DNA of 37,764 nucleotides from Enterococcus casseliflavus NBRC 100478 (GTDB lineage Bacteria > Bacillota > Bacilli > Lactobacillales > Enterococcaceae), in assembly GCF_001544095.1 (NCBI RefSeq), contig NZ_BCPT01000025.1:1-37764 (forward strand), in the 5' to 3' direction. Position 1 is the stretch's first letter, and every line of letters begins with the position of its first letter. A program made the position numbers and the translations under genes. Shown one piece after another: positions 7,050 to 14,208 of this stretch. The notes under the pieces were generated by a model. The model was not told the origin of the DNA. It ran no database searches and saw only the letters and a list, made by a program, of their open reading frames with translations.

Positions 7050-7095
7050 GTCATTTCAAGGATGGACTATTGTCTCAGCCTCTTCTAATTTATTC

Positions 7096-9000
7096 TTAAG
7101 ATATTTTTACTTTCTCTGCAGGTGCTGATACTTCTTTTTGTTCTTTTCGACCTTTCAACTTATACTTCATTAATCTCATGCCATTGAAAATTACCACCAA
7201 GATACTACCTTCATGAACCAACATTCCGATAGACATATTCATCCATTCGCTGAAGAAGACGCTGGTCAACAAGACCAACACTACTCCAATTGAAATCACG
7301 ATATTTTGTTTCATATTATTTGCGGTGGCTTTTACTAATCCTAATGCGTGAGGCAAGTTGCTGAAGTTCGAGTTCATTAAAACGACATCGGATGTTTCAA
7401 TCGCTACGTCCGTTCCGCTTCCCATTGCGATTCCAATGTCTGCTAAAGCTAAGGACGGACTATCGTTAACGCCATCTCCAACAAAGGCTACAATTTGACC
7501 ACGTTGTTGAAGTTTTCCGATATAAGCCGATTTGTCTTCCGGCAACATGTGGCCGTGAGCTTCGGTCAAACCAAGTTCGCCGGCGACCACATCAACGGTT
7601 CCTTGGTTATCTCCTGAAAGAACGACTAGATTTTTCACGCCCAAGTCTTTTAATTCCTGCAAATTAGCTTTCACACCCGGACGGACTTGATCGCGAATGC
7701 CCATCAGTACTTTTAATTCACCGTCGACCGCTGTCAAAACGAGAGAGTTCCCTTGTTGTTCAAACCGTTTGACATCTTTTTGCACTTTTTTGCTGAGAGT
7801 GACATTTTCTTTTTCCATCAAGGCCACATTCCCAACAGCCACTCTATGTCCAGCTACACTTGAAACGATTCCGCCGCCTTTCACGACTTCAGTTCCTTCA
7901 ACAGGATAAAAATTTGTTTCTCCAATTTGATTTAAGACCGCTTTTGCTAATGGATGATCTGATTCCCGTTCCACACTGGCCAGATAGCCAAGCGTTTCAG
8001 CAGAATCTTTTTCATACAGTTCAGTCGCTGCAACGGTTGGGTTTCCGACAGTTAAAGTACCTGTCTTATCAAATACAATTGTATCCACATTGCTGAAGTC
8101 TTGAATGACTTCACTCCCTTTTAAAAGAACACCGTTACGAGCACCATTCCCGATACCGGCAACGTTTGAGACAGGCACTCCGATAACTAATGCGCCTGGG
8201 CAACCTAGAACCAAGATGGTGATTGCTAACTCAATATTTTGACTGAACGCCCATACAACAATTGCCAGAACCAAGACAGCTGGTGTGTAGTATTTAGAAA
8301 AGCGATCAATGAACCGTTCCGCTTCGGATTTAGAATCTTGTGCTTCTTCCACGAGTTCAATAATTTTTCCAAATGTGGTGTCCTCACCAACTCGGTCAGC
8401 TCTGATCTGAATCGTTCCGTTTTCTAAAATGGTTCCTGCAAAAACTTCTGCATCAGCTAGCTTGTTGACCGGAACAGCTTCCCCTGTAATGCTAGCTTCA
8501 TTGATATGCCCTTCGCCCGTAAGGACTGTGCCATCCACTGGAACTTTCGCACCCGTTTTAACGAGCAAGATATCCCCTTCATCTACATCATCCACTTCTA
8601 CTTCTTCAAATTCGCCATTATCCATGTGTTTCAAGGCGCTTTCGGGTGCCATTTCAGTCAATTCTTTGATAGCAGATCGCGTTTGGTTCAATGTTCGTTG
8701 TTCCAAGTAGTGTCCGAATAAGAATAAGAACGTGACAATAGCCGATTCTTCATAATTTTGAATAAAAAGCGCACCAATCGCTGCAATACTGACTAAGACA
8801 TCAATACTGATGACTTTGACTTTCATTGCTTGAAACGCTTGAATGGCAATTGGCGTAATCCCAAAGACAGAGGCGATGATCAAAGACCACTCTGAAAGTC
8901 CTACGTTTTCTAAAACAAAGTGACTGAAGAAACCGAGTGCGATTAACAATCCACTGATGACGGTGATAACATTTTTCTTGCTTAATATATATTGTTGCAT
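7096..9000 (-). CDS. P1B-type metal-transporting ATPase with CPG and HEGS motifs
   Basis: A 634-aa heavy-metal ATPase that would pump a metal cation across the membrane using ATP. In order: two pairs of N-terminal helices, actuator loop TGEA (about 172-175, usually TGES), membrane metal site CPG (267-269), phosphorylated Asp311 in DKTGTLT, SDHP (about 347-350), GDGVND (508-513) and HEGS (596-599) in the last helix pair. There is no N-terminal HMA domain; small HMA proteins are encoded separately. CPG with HEGS fits neither copper (CPC, CPH) nor classic Zn/Cd pumps; the HEGG(T/S) type motif belongs to the P1B-4 group (Co/Fe/Zn). With Dps and FetAB nearby, iron or another divalent metal is plausible. 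The ATG at 8998-9000 follows GGAGG; a TTG five codons earlier overlaps it. Driven from FLP-box B. Confidence 0.85.
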   Translation of the reverse strand: MQQYILSKKNVITVISGLLIALGFFSHFVLENVGLSEWSLIIASVFGITPIAIQAFQAMKVKVISIDVLVSIAAIGALFIQNYEESAIVTFLFLFGHYLEQRTLNQTRSAIKELTEMAPESALKHMDNGEFEEVEVDDVDEGDILLVKTGAKVPVDGTVLTGEGHINEASITGEAVPVNKLADAEVFAGTILENGTIQIRADRVGEDTTFGKIIELVEEAQDSKSEAERFIDRFSKYYTPAVLVLAIVVWAFSQNIELAITILVLGCPGALVIGVPVSNVAGIGNGARNGVLLKGSEVIQDFSNVDTIVFDKTGTLTVGNPTVAATELYEKDSAETLGYLASVERESDHPLAKAVLNQIGETNFYPVEGTEVVKGGGIVSSVAGHRVAVGNVALMEKENVTLSKKVQKDVKRFEQQGNSLVLTAVDGELKVLMGIRDQVRPGVKANLQELKDLGVKNLVVLSGDNQGTVDVVAGELGLTEAHGHMLPEDKSAYIGKLQQRGQIVAFVGDGVNDSPSLALADIGIAMGSGTDVAIETSDVVLMNSNFSNLPHALGLVKATANNMKQNIVISIGVVLVLLTSVFFSEWMNMSIGMLVHEGSILVVIFNGMRLMKYKLKGRKEQKEVSAPAEKVKIS

Positions 9001-9036
9001 GCTTTTTCCCTCCAAATTTAATTTCTCTTTTATTGA

Positions 9037-9085
9037 TAAACACAGTATAAGATAATTGCCTAAGTAATTAATTGACTGACATCAA
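9037..9085 (-). promoter_or_regulatory. FLP/FNR-box promoter B (ATPase)
   Basis: Box TTGAC-TGAC-ATCAA at 9072-9085, -10 TATACT at 9049-9044, predicted start point 9037. The box centre 9078.5 is at -41.5. The leader to the ATPase ATG is 37 nt. Confidence 0.8.
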
Positions 9086-9159
9086 GTTTTGAAAAAATAC
9101 GTGTCCCTTCTCACTATTTTTTTGATCTAACAGCCTCAATGACACTTATTCCTCTTTAC

Positions 9160-9208
9160 AGTTATAACGATACCCTCTTTTTATCGAATAAAAATTTACG
9201 GCTATCAA
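9160..9208 (-). promoter_or_regulatory. Vestigial FLP-box promoter
   Basis: Box TTTAC-GGCT-ATCAA at 9195-9208 has one base off the consensus. A poor -10 (TATCGT, 9172-9167) is at the same distance as in the good promoters. The sequence downstream (AACTGTAAAGAGGAA) resembles the start region of the hma promoter at 9624, so this looks like a decayed duplicate. No gene start follows before the ATPase promoter. Confidence 0.4.
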
Positions 9209-9260
9209 GTTTAGAAAGTTCTCTTTTATCGTTTCTAAGCACCTCGAATCGGATTGCAAC

Positions 9261-9302
9261 AAAAAAGCAATCCCGGAAAAATAGCTTTTCTTCCAGAATT
9301 GC
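9261..9302 (-). terminator. Terminator after hma copy 2
   Basis: A long imperfect stem (9267-9283 with 9286-9302, ends GCAATC/GAATTGC) followed on the minus strand by six T (9266-9261). It lies 18 nt past the hma stop and makes hma a single-gene unit. Confidence 0.7.
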
Positions 9303-9319
9303 CTAGTTCATTTAATCTG

Positions 9320-9553
9320 TTAAGCGGCCTTGACTTTTGCTTTAAGGACCGGATAGCCTACGTTTTCGATAGCTTTTTGAATCTCTTCAATCGAAGTGAC
9401 AGCTGAATCAAAATTGGTTTTGACTTTGCTGGAGTTGAATAATACTTTAATGCTGTCTTTATCAATACCGTTAACTGATTTCAAGGCACCTTCAATTTTT
9501 TGCATACAACTTGGACAAGACAACGTTTCTAATTGCAATATAGCTTTTTCCAT
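9320..9553 (-). CDS. Small HMA-domain (CxxC) metal-binding protein, copy 2
   Basis: A 77-aa single HMA domain with Cys13-Pro-Ser-Cys16 (LETLSCPSC), clearly paralogous to the protein at 6086-6322 along its whole length. It probably binds the same metal as the neighbouring ATPase, which lacks a built-in HMA domain. AAGGAG lies upstream of the ATG. Unlike copy 1 it has its own FLP-box promoter (9624-9672) and its own terminator. The 71-nt untranslated leader is longer than at the other boxes. Confidence 0.85.
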   Translation of the reverse strand: MEKAILQLETLSCPSCMQKIEGALKSVNGIDKDSIKVLFNSSKVKTNFDSAVTSIEEIQKAIENVGYPVLKAKVKAA

Positions 9554-9623
9554 AATTCCTATCTCCTTTATGTGTTTTTATTTTATCCGCAGCAGATTAA
9601 TGAACACTGCCTTTTCCTCTTTA

Positions 9624-9672
9624 CAACTGTAGTATATCTCACTTTTAGCAAACGAAAATTGACGCATATCAA
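9624..9672 (-). promoter_or_regulatory. FLP/FNR-box promoter C (hma2)
   Basis: Box TTGAC-GCAT-ATCAA at 9659-9672, -10 TATACT at 9636-9631, predicted start point 9624. The box centre 9665.5 is at -41.5. Confidence 0.8.
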
Positions 9673-9699
9673 GTTTTGCACTTCTTTTTATCTTTTTGC

Positions 9700-10554
9700 T
9701 CAATTCACCATCTTAATAGTCTTTTTCTGCCCCTTATTGCCATCAGAATAATAATAAATTGGTGGATAGTCTTGTCTGCGTATAAACCATACTACAATCG
9801 CGCCAATAAACAGGGCCAGAGACAAGGCTTGTGAAACGCGGATCTACTCGCCAATCCATAAACTGTCCGTTCGCATACCTTCAATGAAGAACCGACCCAC
9901 TGAGTACCACAAAACGTAACTCAAAGCGACTTCTCCTTGACGCAAAAGCTGTTTTCGGTTCCGTATAGTGACGATGAGGACAAAGCCCAACAAACTCCAC
10001 AATGACTCGTATAAAAAAGTCGGATGGTAGTAGGTACCATTGATATTCATTTGTTCAATGATAAATTCAGGTAAATAAAGATTTTCCAAGAATTGACGAG
10101 TAACCGGTCCACCATGAGCTTCCTGATTCATAAAATTGCCCCAACGACCAATGGACTGGGCTAACAATACATTGGGCGCTAAAATATCAAGAACGAGTGC
10201 CAAAGAAGTACCTTTTTTCTTTGCATACCAATATAGCGTACCCCCTCCTGCAATCAATCCCCCATAAATCGCAATGCCGCCATTCAAAATCGCAAGGATT
10301 TGTCCTGGATTTTGCAGATAATAACCAAGTTCAAATAACACATAATAAAGCCGAGCGCCGAGGAGTCCAATCGGAATTGCCCATAAGGCCATATCGATAA
10401 TGGTATCCTCTTCCAGTCCTTTTTTCTTTGCTTCCTTGGTGCTCAACTGGAGAGCCGCTAATATGCCCGCTGCAATAATGACTCCATACCAATGAATCAC
10501 AACAGAACCAATCTCCACCGCATGGGGATTCAAAACGCCTAATACGAATTCCAT
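9700..10554 (-). pseudogene. lgt: Prolipoprotein diacylglyceryl transferase with internal amber stop
   Basis: The first 236 codons read as Lgt, the membrane enzyme that adds diacylglycerol to the lipobox cysteine of prolipoproteins. Visible family blocks are GARLYYVLFE, GGIAIYGGLI and the Lgt signature GRWGNFMNQEAHGG. TAG at 9844-9846 then stops translation, but the same frame continues for 47 more codons with the expected last part (IRVSQALSL..., one more membrane helix), ending at 9700. Full length would be about 284 aa, normal for Lgt. So one base change truncates it; the short protein lacks its last helix. The ATG overlaps the upstream 114-aa gene by 16 nt and has GGAG. As an extra lgt in a metal island it may be dispensable. 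Confidence 0.8.
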
Positions 10555-10883
10555 TCTATTTGCTCCATTTCTTCAATTTTTCGCGTCATTCTAGTCATGG
10601 TGATGCTGAACAAGATTCCGGCTAAGCTCCATGGAAACCAAACAGTGAATACACTTTTATCTCCCTGGTCACTCGCTTCGTAATACGCCACTTTTCCGTG
10701 TCCGATTACGCCGGCTCCTTTTACAACTTCCTCTTCTTTTTCCATAGCTAACCTATCTGCCTCAACAACGTTAGACGTTTTTGCTTCGCCGCCAATCGTG
10801 TTCTTGGTGAAAGGGACGACAAAGAATGCACCCGCTGCTGACAACGTGATGGCAACTATCACCCAAAAATAATGCACATTCAC
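10539..10883 (-). CDS. Small two-helix membrane protein of unknown function
   Basis: A 114-aa protein with a hydrophobic N-terminal helix (about 5-25), a hydrophilic extracellular-type middle of about 55 residues, and a second hydrophobic helix (about 82-97) ending in a charged tail. No cysteine, no recognised family. Its end overlaps the lgt start by 16 nt, so both are one operon. Upstream is a weaker FLP box at 10946-10959. It may be a membrane partner of the transport system; the function is unknown. Confidence 0.6.
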   Translation of the reverse strand: MNVHYFWVIVAITLSAAGAFFVVPFTKNTIGGEAKTSNVVEADRLAMEKEEEVVKGAGVIGHGKVAYYEASDQGDKSVFTVWFPWSLAGILFSITMTRMTRKIEEMEQIEWNSY

Positions 10884-10910
10884 CCCTACTTATTTTTACG
10901 TTTTGTTCGA

Positions 10911-10959
10911 CAACCCTATCTTAAAGAAAAATAAAACAAAAAAACTTGAGGGTTATCAT
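10911..10959 (-). promoter_or_regulatory. Weak FLP/FNR-box promoter F (114-aa protein and lgt)
   Basis: Box TTGAG-GGTT-ATCAT at 10946-10959 differs from TTGAY-N4-ATCAA at two positions. A 4/6 -10 (TAAGAT, 10923-10918) is at the same spacing as in boxes A-E, predicting a start at 10911. Confidence 0.45.
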
Positions 10960-11105
10960 GTTTGTGCTTTTATTTTTCCAATGAATGAAGGTCGTTCTGT
11001 CTTAAAAAAGCCAAAAACGGACAGATGGAAGCAAAAGCACTGAGTTCTGTCCCGTTGTTAATGAAGAGCGACAGAACACCAACGTGTAGAAAAAAGTGTG
11101 TCCGA

Positions 11106-11810
11106 TTATTCGCTGTAAAGCAATAAATCATCTAAATCCTGAATCTTGATCCTTTTCCCAGACAGCTGTTGAATCAATCCCTCGTCCTCCAATTCTCCAA
11201 ATTTGCGACTGATGGTCTCAGGTGTCGTTCCTAAATAGGAAGCAATGTCCTTTTTTTCCATCGGCAGGGTGATGGTGGGAGAGTTGCCCATTTCAGGTTC
11301 CACATTTTCTGCCAAAAACAAAACTAAACGGGTAATGACACTCTCCAAGGCTACTTGTGTCGTTTGACGTTCTGAACTTTCTAACCGTTTAGACATTTCC
11401 GCCAATAGTTTTAAAGAAATAGCTGGGTATTGTTCCAGAAAATCTTGGACATCTTTTTGCTGAATCATACAGACAACGGTATCTCGGGTTGCTTCGGCAT
11501 ATTCCTCGTGTACTGCATCCGGGTTGAACAAGGTCCATTCTCCGGTGAAATCACCAGGGTTCAAGATCCGCACTAGCTGCTCTTTGCCAGAGTCTGCCAA
11601 TCGATAAATACGGATTTTCCCACGATTGATAATATATAAAGTATCCTCTTTTTCTTGTGAACGAAACAGAAACTCTCCTTTTTGATACTGTTTCGTGTGG
11701 GCTTTTTCAGCAATGTAATTCATCGCGCTATCCTCTAAGTGATTGAATATTGGAACCAAGCGGATACAGGCTGCGTGGTCGCCAATTTCATGATGGGTAT
11801 GTTTAGTCAA
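11106..11810 (-). CDS. Crp/Fnr-family (FLP-like) regulator, copy 2
   Basis: A 234-aa paralogue of the regulator at 4824-5516: sensor beta-barrel (about 18-128), HTH near 185-208 with the same TTPETISRKF recognition helix, and cysteines at 15 and 114 in the same places as 12 and 111. The N-terminus (MTKHTHHEIGDH) is again His-rich. The start is a TTG at 11808-11810 with GGGGGAG 6 nt upstream; the nearby ATG leads to an immediate stop. A FLP box at 11883-11896 lies at -41.5 of its own promoter, which predicts autoregulation. The identical recognition helix suggests that both regulators read the same operator. Confidence 0.85.
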   Translation of the reverse strand: MTKHTHHEIGDHAACIRLVPIFNHLEDSAMNYIAEKAHTKQYQKGEFLFRSQEKEDTLYIINRGKIRIYRLADSGKEQLVRILNPGDFTGEWTLFNPDAVHEEYAEATRDTVVCMIQQKDVQDFLEQYPAISLKLLAEMSKRLESSERQTTQVALESVITRLVLFLAENVEPEMGNSPTITLPMEKKDIASYLGTTPETISRKFGELEDEGLIQQLSGKRIKIQDLDDLLLYSE

Positions 11811-11847
11811 TTCATTCTCCCCCTTTATTTATTTTGTTTATATTCGC

Positions 11848-11896
11848 TGCTTTTATTATATAAGTCTCTTACTACAAAAAAATTGATGCACATCAA
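11848..11896 (-). promoter_or_regulatory. FLP/FNR-box promoter D (regulator copy 2)
   Basis: Box TTGAT-GCAC-ATCAA (11883-11896) is the most symmetric of the set; a TTGATG/CATCAA palindrome. The -10 TATAAT is at 11860-11855, start point near 11848, box centre 11889.5 at -41.5. Confidence 0.8.
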
Positions 11897-11904
11897 GAAA
11901 ATGG

Positions 11905-11931
11905 AAAAAGGACTGGAAAGAATTCCAATCC
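11905..11931 (-). terminator. Terminator after dps copy 2
   Basis: Stem 11910-11918/11923-11931 (GGACTGGAA/TTCCAATCC), with five T on the minus strand. It lies between the dps stop and FLP box D, so dps is a single-gene unit. Confidence 0.7.
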
Positions 11932-11954
11932 CTAAATCAGCTTCTACTTTTACC

Positions 11955-12527
11955 TTAATCTTCATCCTCATCAAGAGCGTCATCATCTTCTAATGCTTCT
12001 TTACCAATGAACGCTTGCAGCATCCAAATGTTCTTGTCTAAGTCATTTTTAAAAGCAATCAATGTATCTTCTAAAGCATCGTCACCCTCGTCTTGAGCTA
12101 AACGAATCGCGCGAATAGTTAGGTCACGAGTGCTTCTGAAGTCCTCGATAATATTTTCAACCATGTCTTCTGCTTTAGCGTATTTATTAACTGCATCTTC
12201 CGAAAGCATCGAATATTTTTCAAATTCAACCGTTGTCGAAGCAGGTTTATGCCCAGAAGTAATTAGACGCTCCGCAAGTTTGTCGAACCATTTTTCATTT
12301 TCGTTATACAACTCTTCAAATTTTTCATGCAACGTAAAGAAATTGGCTCCTTTTACATACCAGTGATATTGGTGCAGTTTCACATGTAATGTATGCATGT
12401 TGCCTAAAAGATGATCCGCAATGGCCGCTGCATTAATTTTCGTATGATGAACATGTTCCTTGTGTTCTTGTTCTTCTTGCAATCTTTCTTGGGGTGTTCT
12501 TTCTTGAGTAGCTTTATTTTCAGTCAT
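11955..12527 (-). CDS. Dps-family ferritin, copy 2
   Basis: A 190-aa Dps protein with the full ferroxidase set His55, His67, Glu71, Asp82 and Glu86 and the usual HWYVKG and LHEKFEELY blocks. It would form a dodecamer that takes up Fe(II), using peroxide, in the cytosol. An N-terminal extension of about 25 residues is rich in Gln, Glu and His, and the tail is strongly acidic (EDDDALDEDED). It is paralogous to 5533-6084. AGGAGG precedes the ATG. It is transcribed alone from FLP-box E and ends at a terminator. Confidence 0.9.
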   Translation of the reverse strand: MTENKATQERTPQERLQEEQEHKEHVHHTKINAAAIADHLLGNMHTLHVKLHQYHWYVKGANFFTLHEKFEELYNENEKWFDKLAERLITSGHKPASTTVEFEKYSMLSEDAVNKYAKAEDMVENIIEDFRSTRDLTIRAIRLAQDEGDDALEDTLIAFKNDLDKNIWMLQAFIGKEALEDDDALDEDED

Positions 12528-12593
12528 GATTTATTCCTCCTATAATTTTGGTTTGTTTAAAATAGCTTTCTTTGATTCCTCCTTTTTCTTTAC

Positions 12594-12642
12594 TGAATTT
12601 AGTATAGGATAGATTTCCGTTAAAAAAATTGACGCTCATCAA
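12594..12642 (-). promoter_or_regulatory. FLP/FNR-box promoter E (dps2)
   Basis: Box TTGAC-GCTC-ATCAA at 12629-12642, -10 TATACT at 12606-12601, predicted start point 12594. The box centre 12635.5 is at -41.5. Confidence 0.8.
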
Positions 12643-12757
12643 GAAAAGTATTTCTTAATAGACGCCAGGCTTCTCTATTAAATTCAACTGAAATAATCAA
12701 AGGAATGAAGTCGTTCCCTCCAAACAAAAATTTCATTAAAGTAGGGCCTAAAAAAAG

Positions 12758-12801
12758 AATAGCAACTATACTTTGTCAAGAGACCTGACTGCTATTTTTT
12801 T
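12758..12801 (+). terminator. Possible terminator
   Basis: AATAGCA (12758-12764) pairs with TGCTATT (12790-12796) and a T-run follows on the plus strand. The loop is long and no plus-strand gene precedes it, so it may be an IS end remnant. Confidence 0.35.
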
Positions 12802-12846
12802 GCTTGTTATTCTTCAATTACCAAATGTCTTGCCTTGCAGTATATT

Positions 12847-12898
12847 TAATGCTCTTTCTCACTAGTGTTGCATGCAACACTAGTGAGAAAGAGTATTA
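12847..12898. repeat. 42-bp perfect palindrome (52 bp with one mismatch)
   Basis: 12852-12893 is its own exact reverse complement, centred on GCATGC with no loop. Beyond one mismatched pair the symmetry continues for five more base pairs on each side. It lies in the 530-bp gene-free gap between dps copy 2 and an IS256 remnant. It could be a head-to-head junction of two element ends, a resolution site or a bidirectional terminator; nothing decides between these. Confidence 0.75.
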
Positions 12899-13061
12899 AT
12901 AAGATTAACCTAGAAGAATAACTTTACTTTATTTATGTCATACCATAAATAAAAATTGAAAAGAATTTTTTATTTATTTTTAGTAGATCGATTAATAGGA
13001 GTTTTAGCTTGGGAGCGTCAATAATTTTGTGTAAATGGTTCTTTCCTACTGTAGATTGTTT

Positions 13062-13275
13062 CTAATTCTCCATCGGTTGACTCAGCATTTGTTCGAGCTC
13101 GCCTTCGGCCTGTTGGAAACCTTTATGACTGCGACCTAGGAATTTTTGGTTGTGAGTATCAAAAGACGAGACTAAGAAACGTTCCATCGACTCTTCATTT
13201 TGGAACTGTTCCTTGCGGTGGCTGTATTTCTTGATTTGCTTATTAAAGGATTCAATCAATCCAGTTGCTGCACTA
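13062..13275 (-). mobile_element. IS256-family transposase, C-terminal remnant
   Basis: The last ~70 residues of an IS256 (mutator-type) transposase: the block GLIESFNKQIKK, which surrounds the final catalytic Glu, then the usual C-terminus. The homology stops near 13275 and the catalytic N-terminal part is absent. It marks the right border of the metal island. Confidence 0.7.
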
Positions 13276-13443
13276 TATAAAAAATTTCATCATAGTTTCG
13301 CCCTAGTCGTTCCAAAGATTCGATGACAAAAATATCCTTCTTCCTTAAAAAATGAAGTTCTTTTTGCAATTATTCTCGTGAGGTCTTCTTTTAACTACAT
13401 AAAATTGTAACCACTGGTTTTAAGAGTAGTGTATCATCCCAAA

Positions 13444-14208
13444 TCATATAATTAATTGACTGCGATTGTTATAAAACTCACGGTAAGCCATATAACTAGC
13501 AATAAACGAAGAAATCGCAGTAACTGAAATCAACATAAACATCACAACAATTTGGTAACGAATCGCTTGAACAGGATCAATTCCCGCAAAAATCAACCCT
13601 GACATCATACCTGGTAGGCTGACAAGTCCAACCGTTTTTGTTCGGTCAATAGAAGGAGCCATGCCCGTTTTGACGCTTTCTCTTACAATACTCATGGACG
13701 CTTGTTTTTTATTGGCTCCCAATGCCAATTTTTCCAATACCTGTTGGCGTTGGTCCGTAAATTTTGAATTCAAAGACCGATAGGTCACTCCAATCGCAGT
13801 CATGGCGTTGCTGGCAATCATGCCTGTAATTGGAACGATTTGGGAAGGGGACCAGTCAATGACTCCTGAAAAAACAAGAATGAGTAAGGACAAGGCTGTT
13901 CCTACTCCAATAGCCGTCGTTGAAATTTTAAAAGAGCGGTTGATCCCCTCACTGCGTGTATGGGCGTTATAAGAAGCGTTGAACACAATGAACAAAACCA
14001 TCGCTAAAGTGAGAAAGTTGTTATCCACTCGTAATACGTAGCTCAATACATATCCAATAAGGAATAATTGAACGACAGCGCGAATTCCCGCAATAAAAAT
14101 GTCGTTTCCTAATCCCAATTTCTCTTTGTAATCAATCAACAAGGCAACTATCAAGAGGACAGAGGATAAAAGCAAAGAAAGATTACTGATTTCCAAATTG
14201 TTTGTCAT
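13444..14208 (-). CDS. fetB: FetB-type iron export ABC permease
   Basis: A 254-aa membrane protein of the FetB/YbbM (UPF0014) family, of normal length, with about seven hydrophobic segments. Conserved blocks are AGIRAVVQLFLIGYVL, MIASNAMTAIGVTYRSL and TVGLVSLPGMMSGL. In E. coli FetA-FetB exports iron and lowers peroxide toxicity. Its start overlaps the fetA stop by 4 nt (ATGA), so the two are translated together. Position next to a Dps/metal-ATPase island fits a common iron theme, but no FLP box is seen before fetA, so control may differ. Confidence 0.88.
   Translation of the reverse strand: MTNNLEISNLSLLLSSVLLIVALLIDYKEKLGLGNDIFIAGIRAVVQLFLIGYVLSYVLRVDNNFLTLAMVLFIVFNASYNAHTRSEGINRSFKISTTAIGVGTALSLLILVFSGVIDWSPSQIVPITGMIASNAMTAIGVTYRSLNSKFTDQRQQVLEKLALGANKKQASMSIVRESVKTGMAPSIDRTKTVGLVSLPGMMSGLIFAGIDPVQAIRYQIVVMFMLISVTAISSFIASYMAYREFYNNRSQLII

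Noticed and set aside
7006-7054. N-terminus of a 222-aa ATPase-like protein
   Set aside because: These codons translate a terminator stem and lack a ribosome binding site; only 6386-6982 is homologous to the ATPase.
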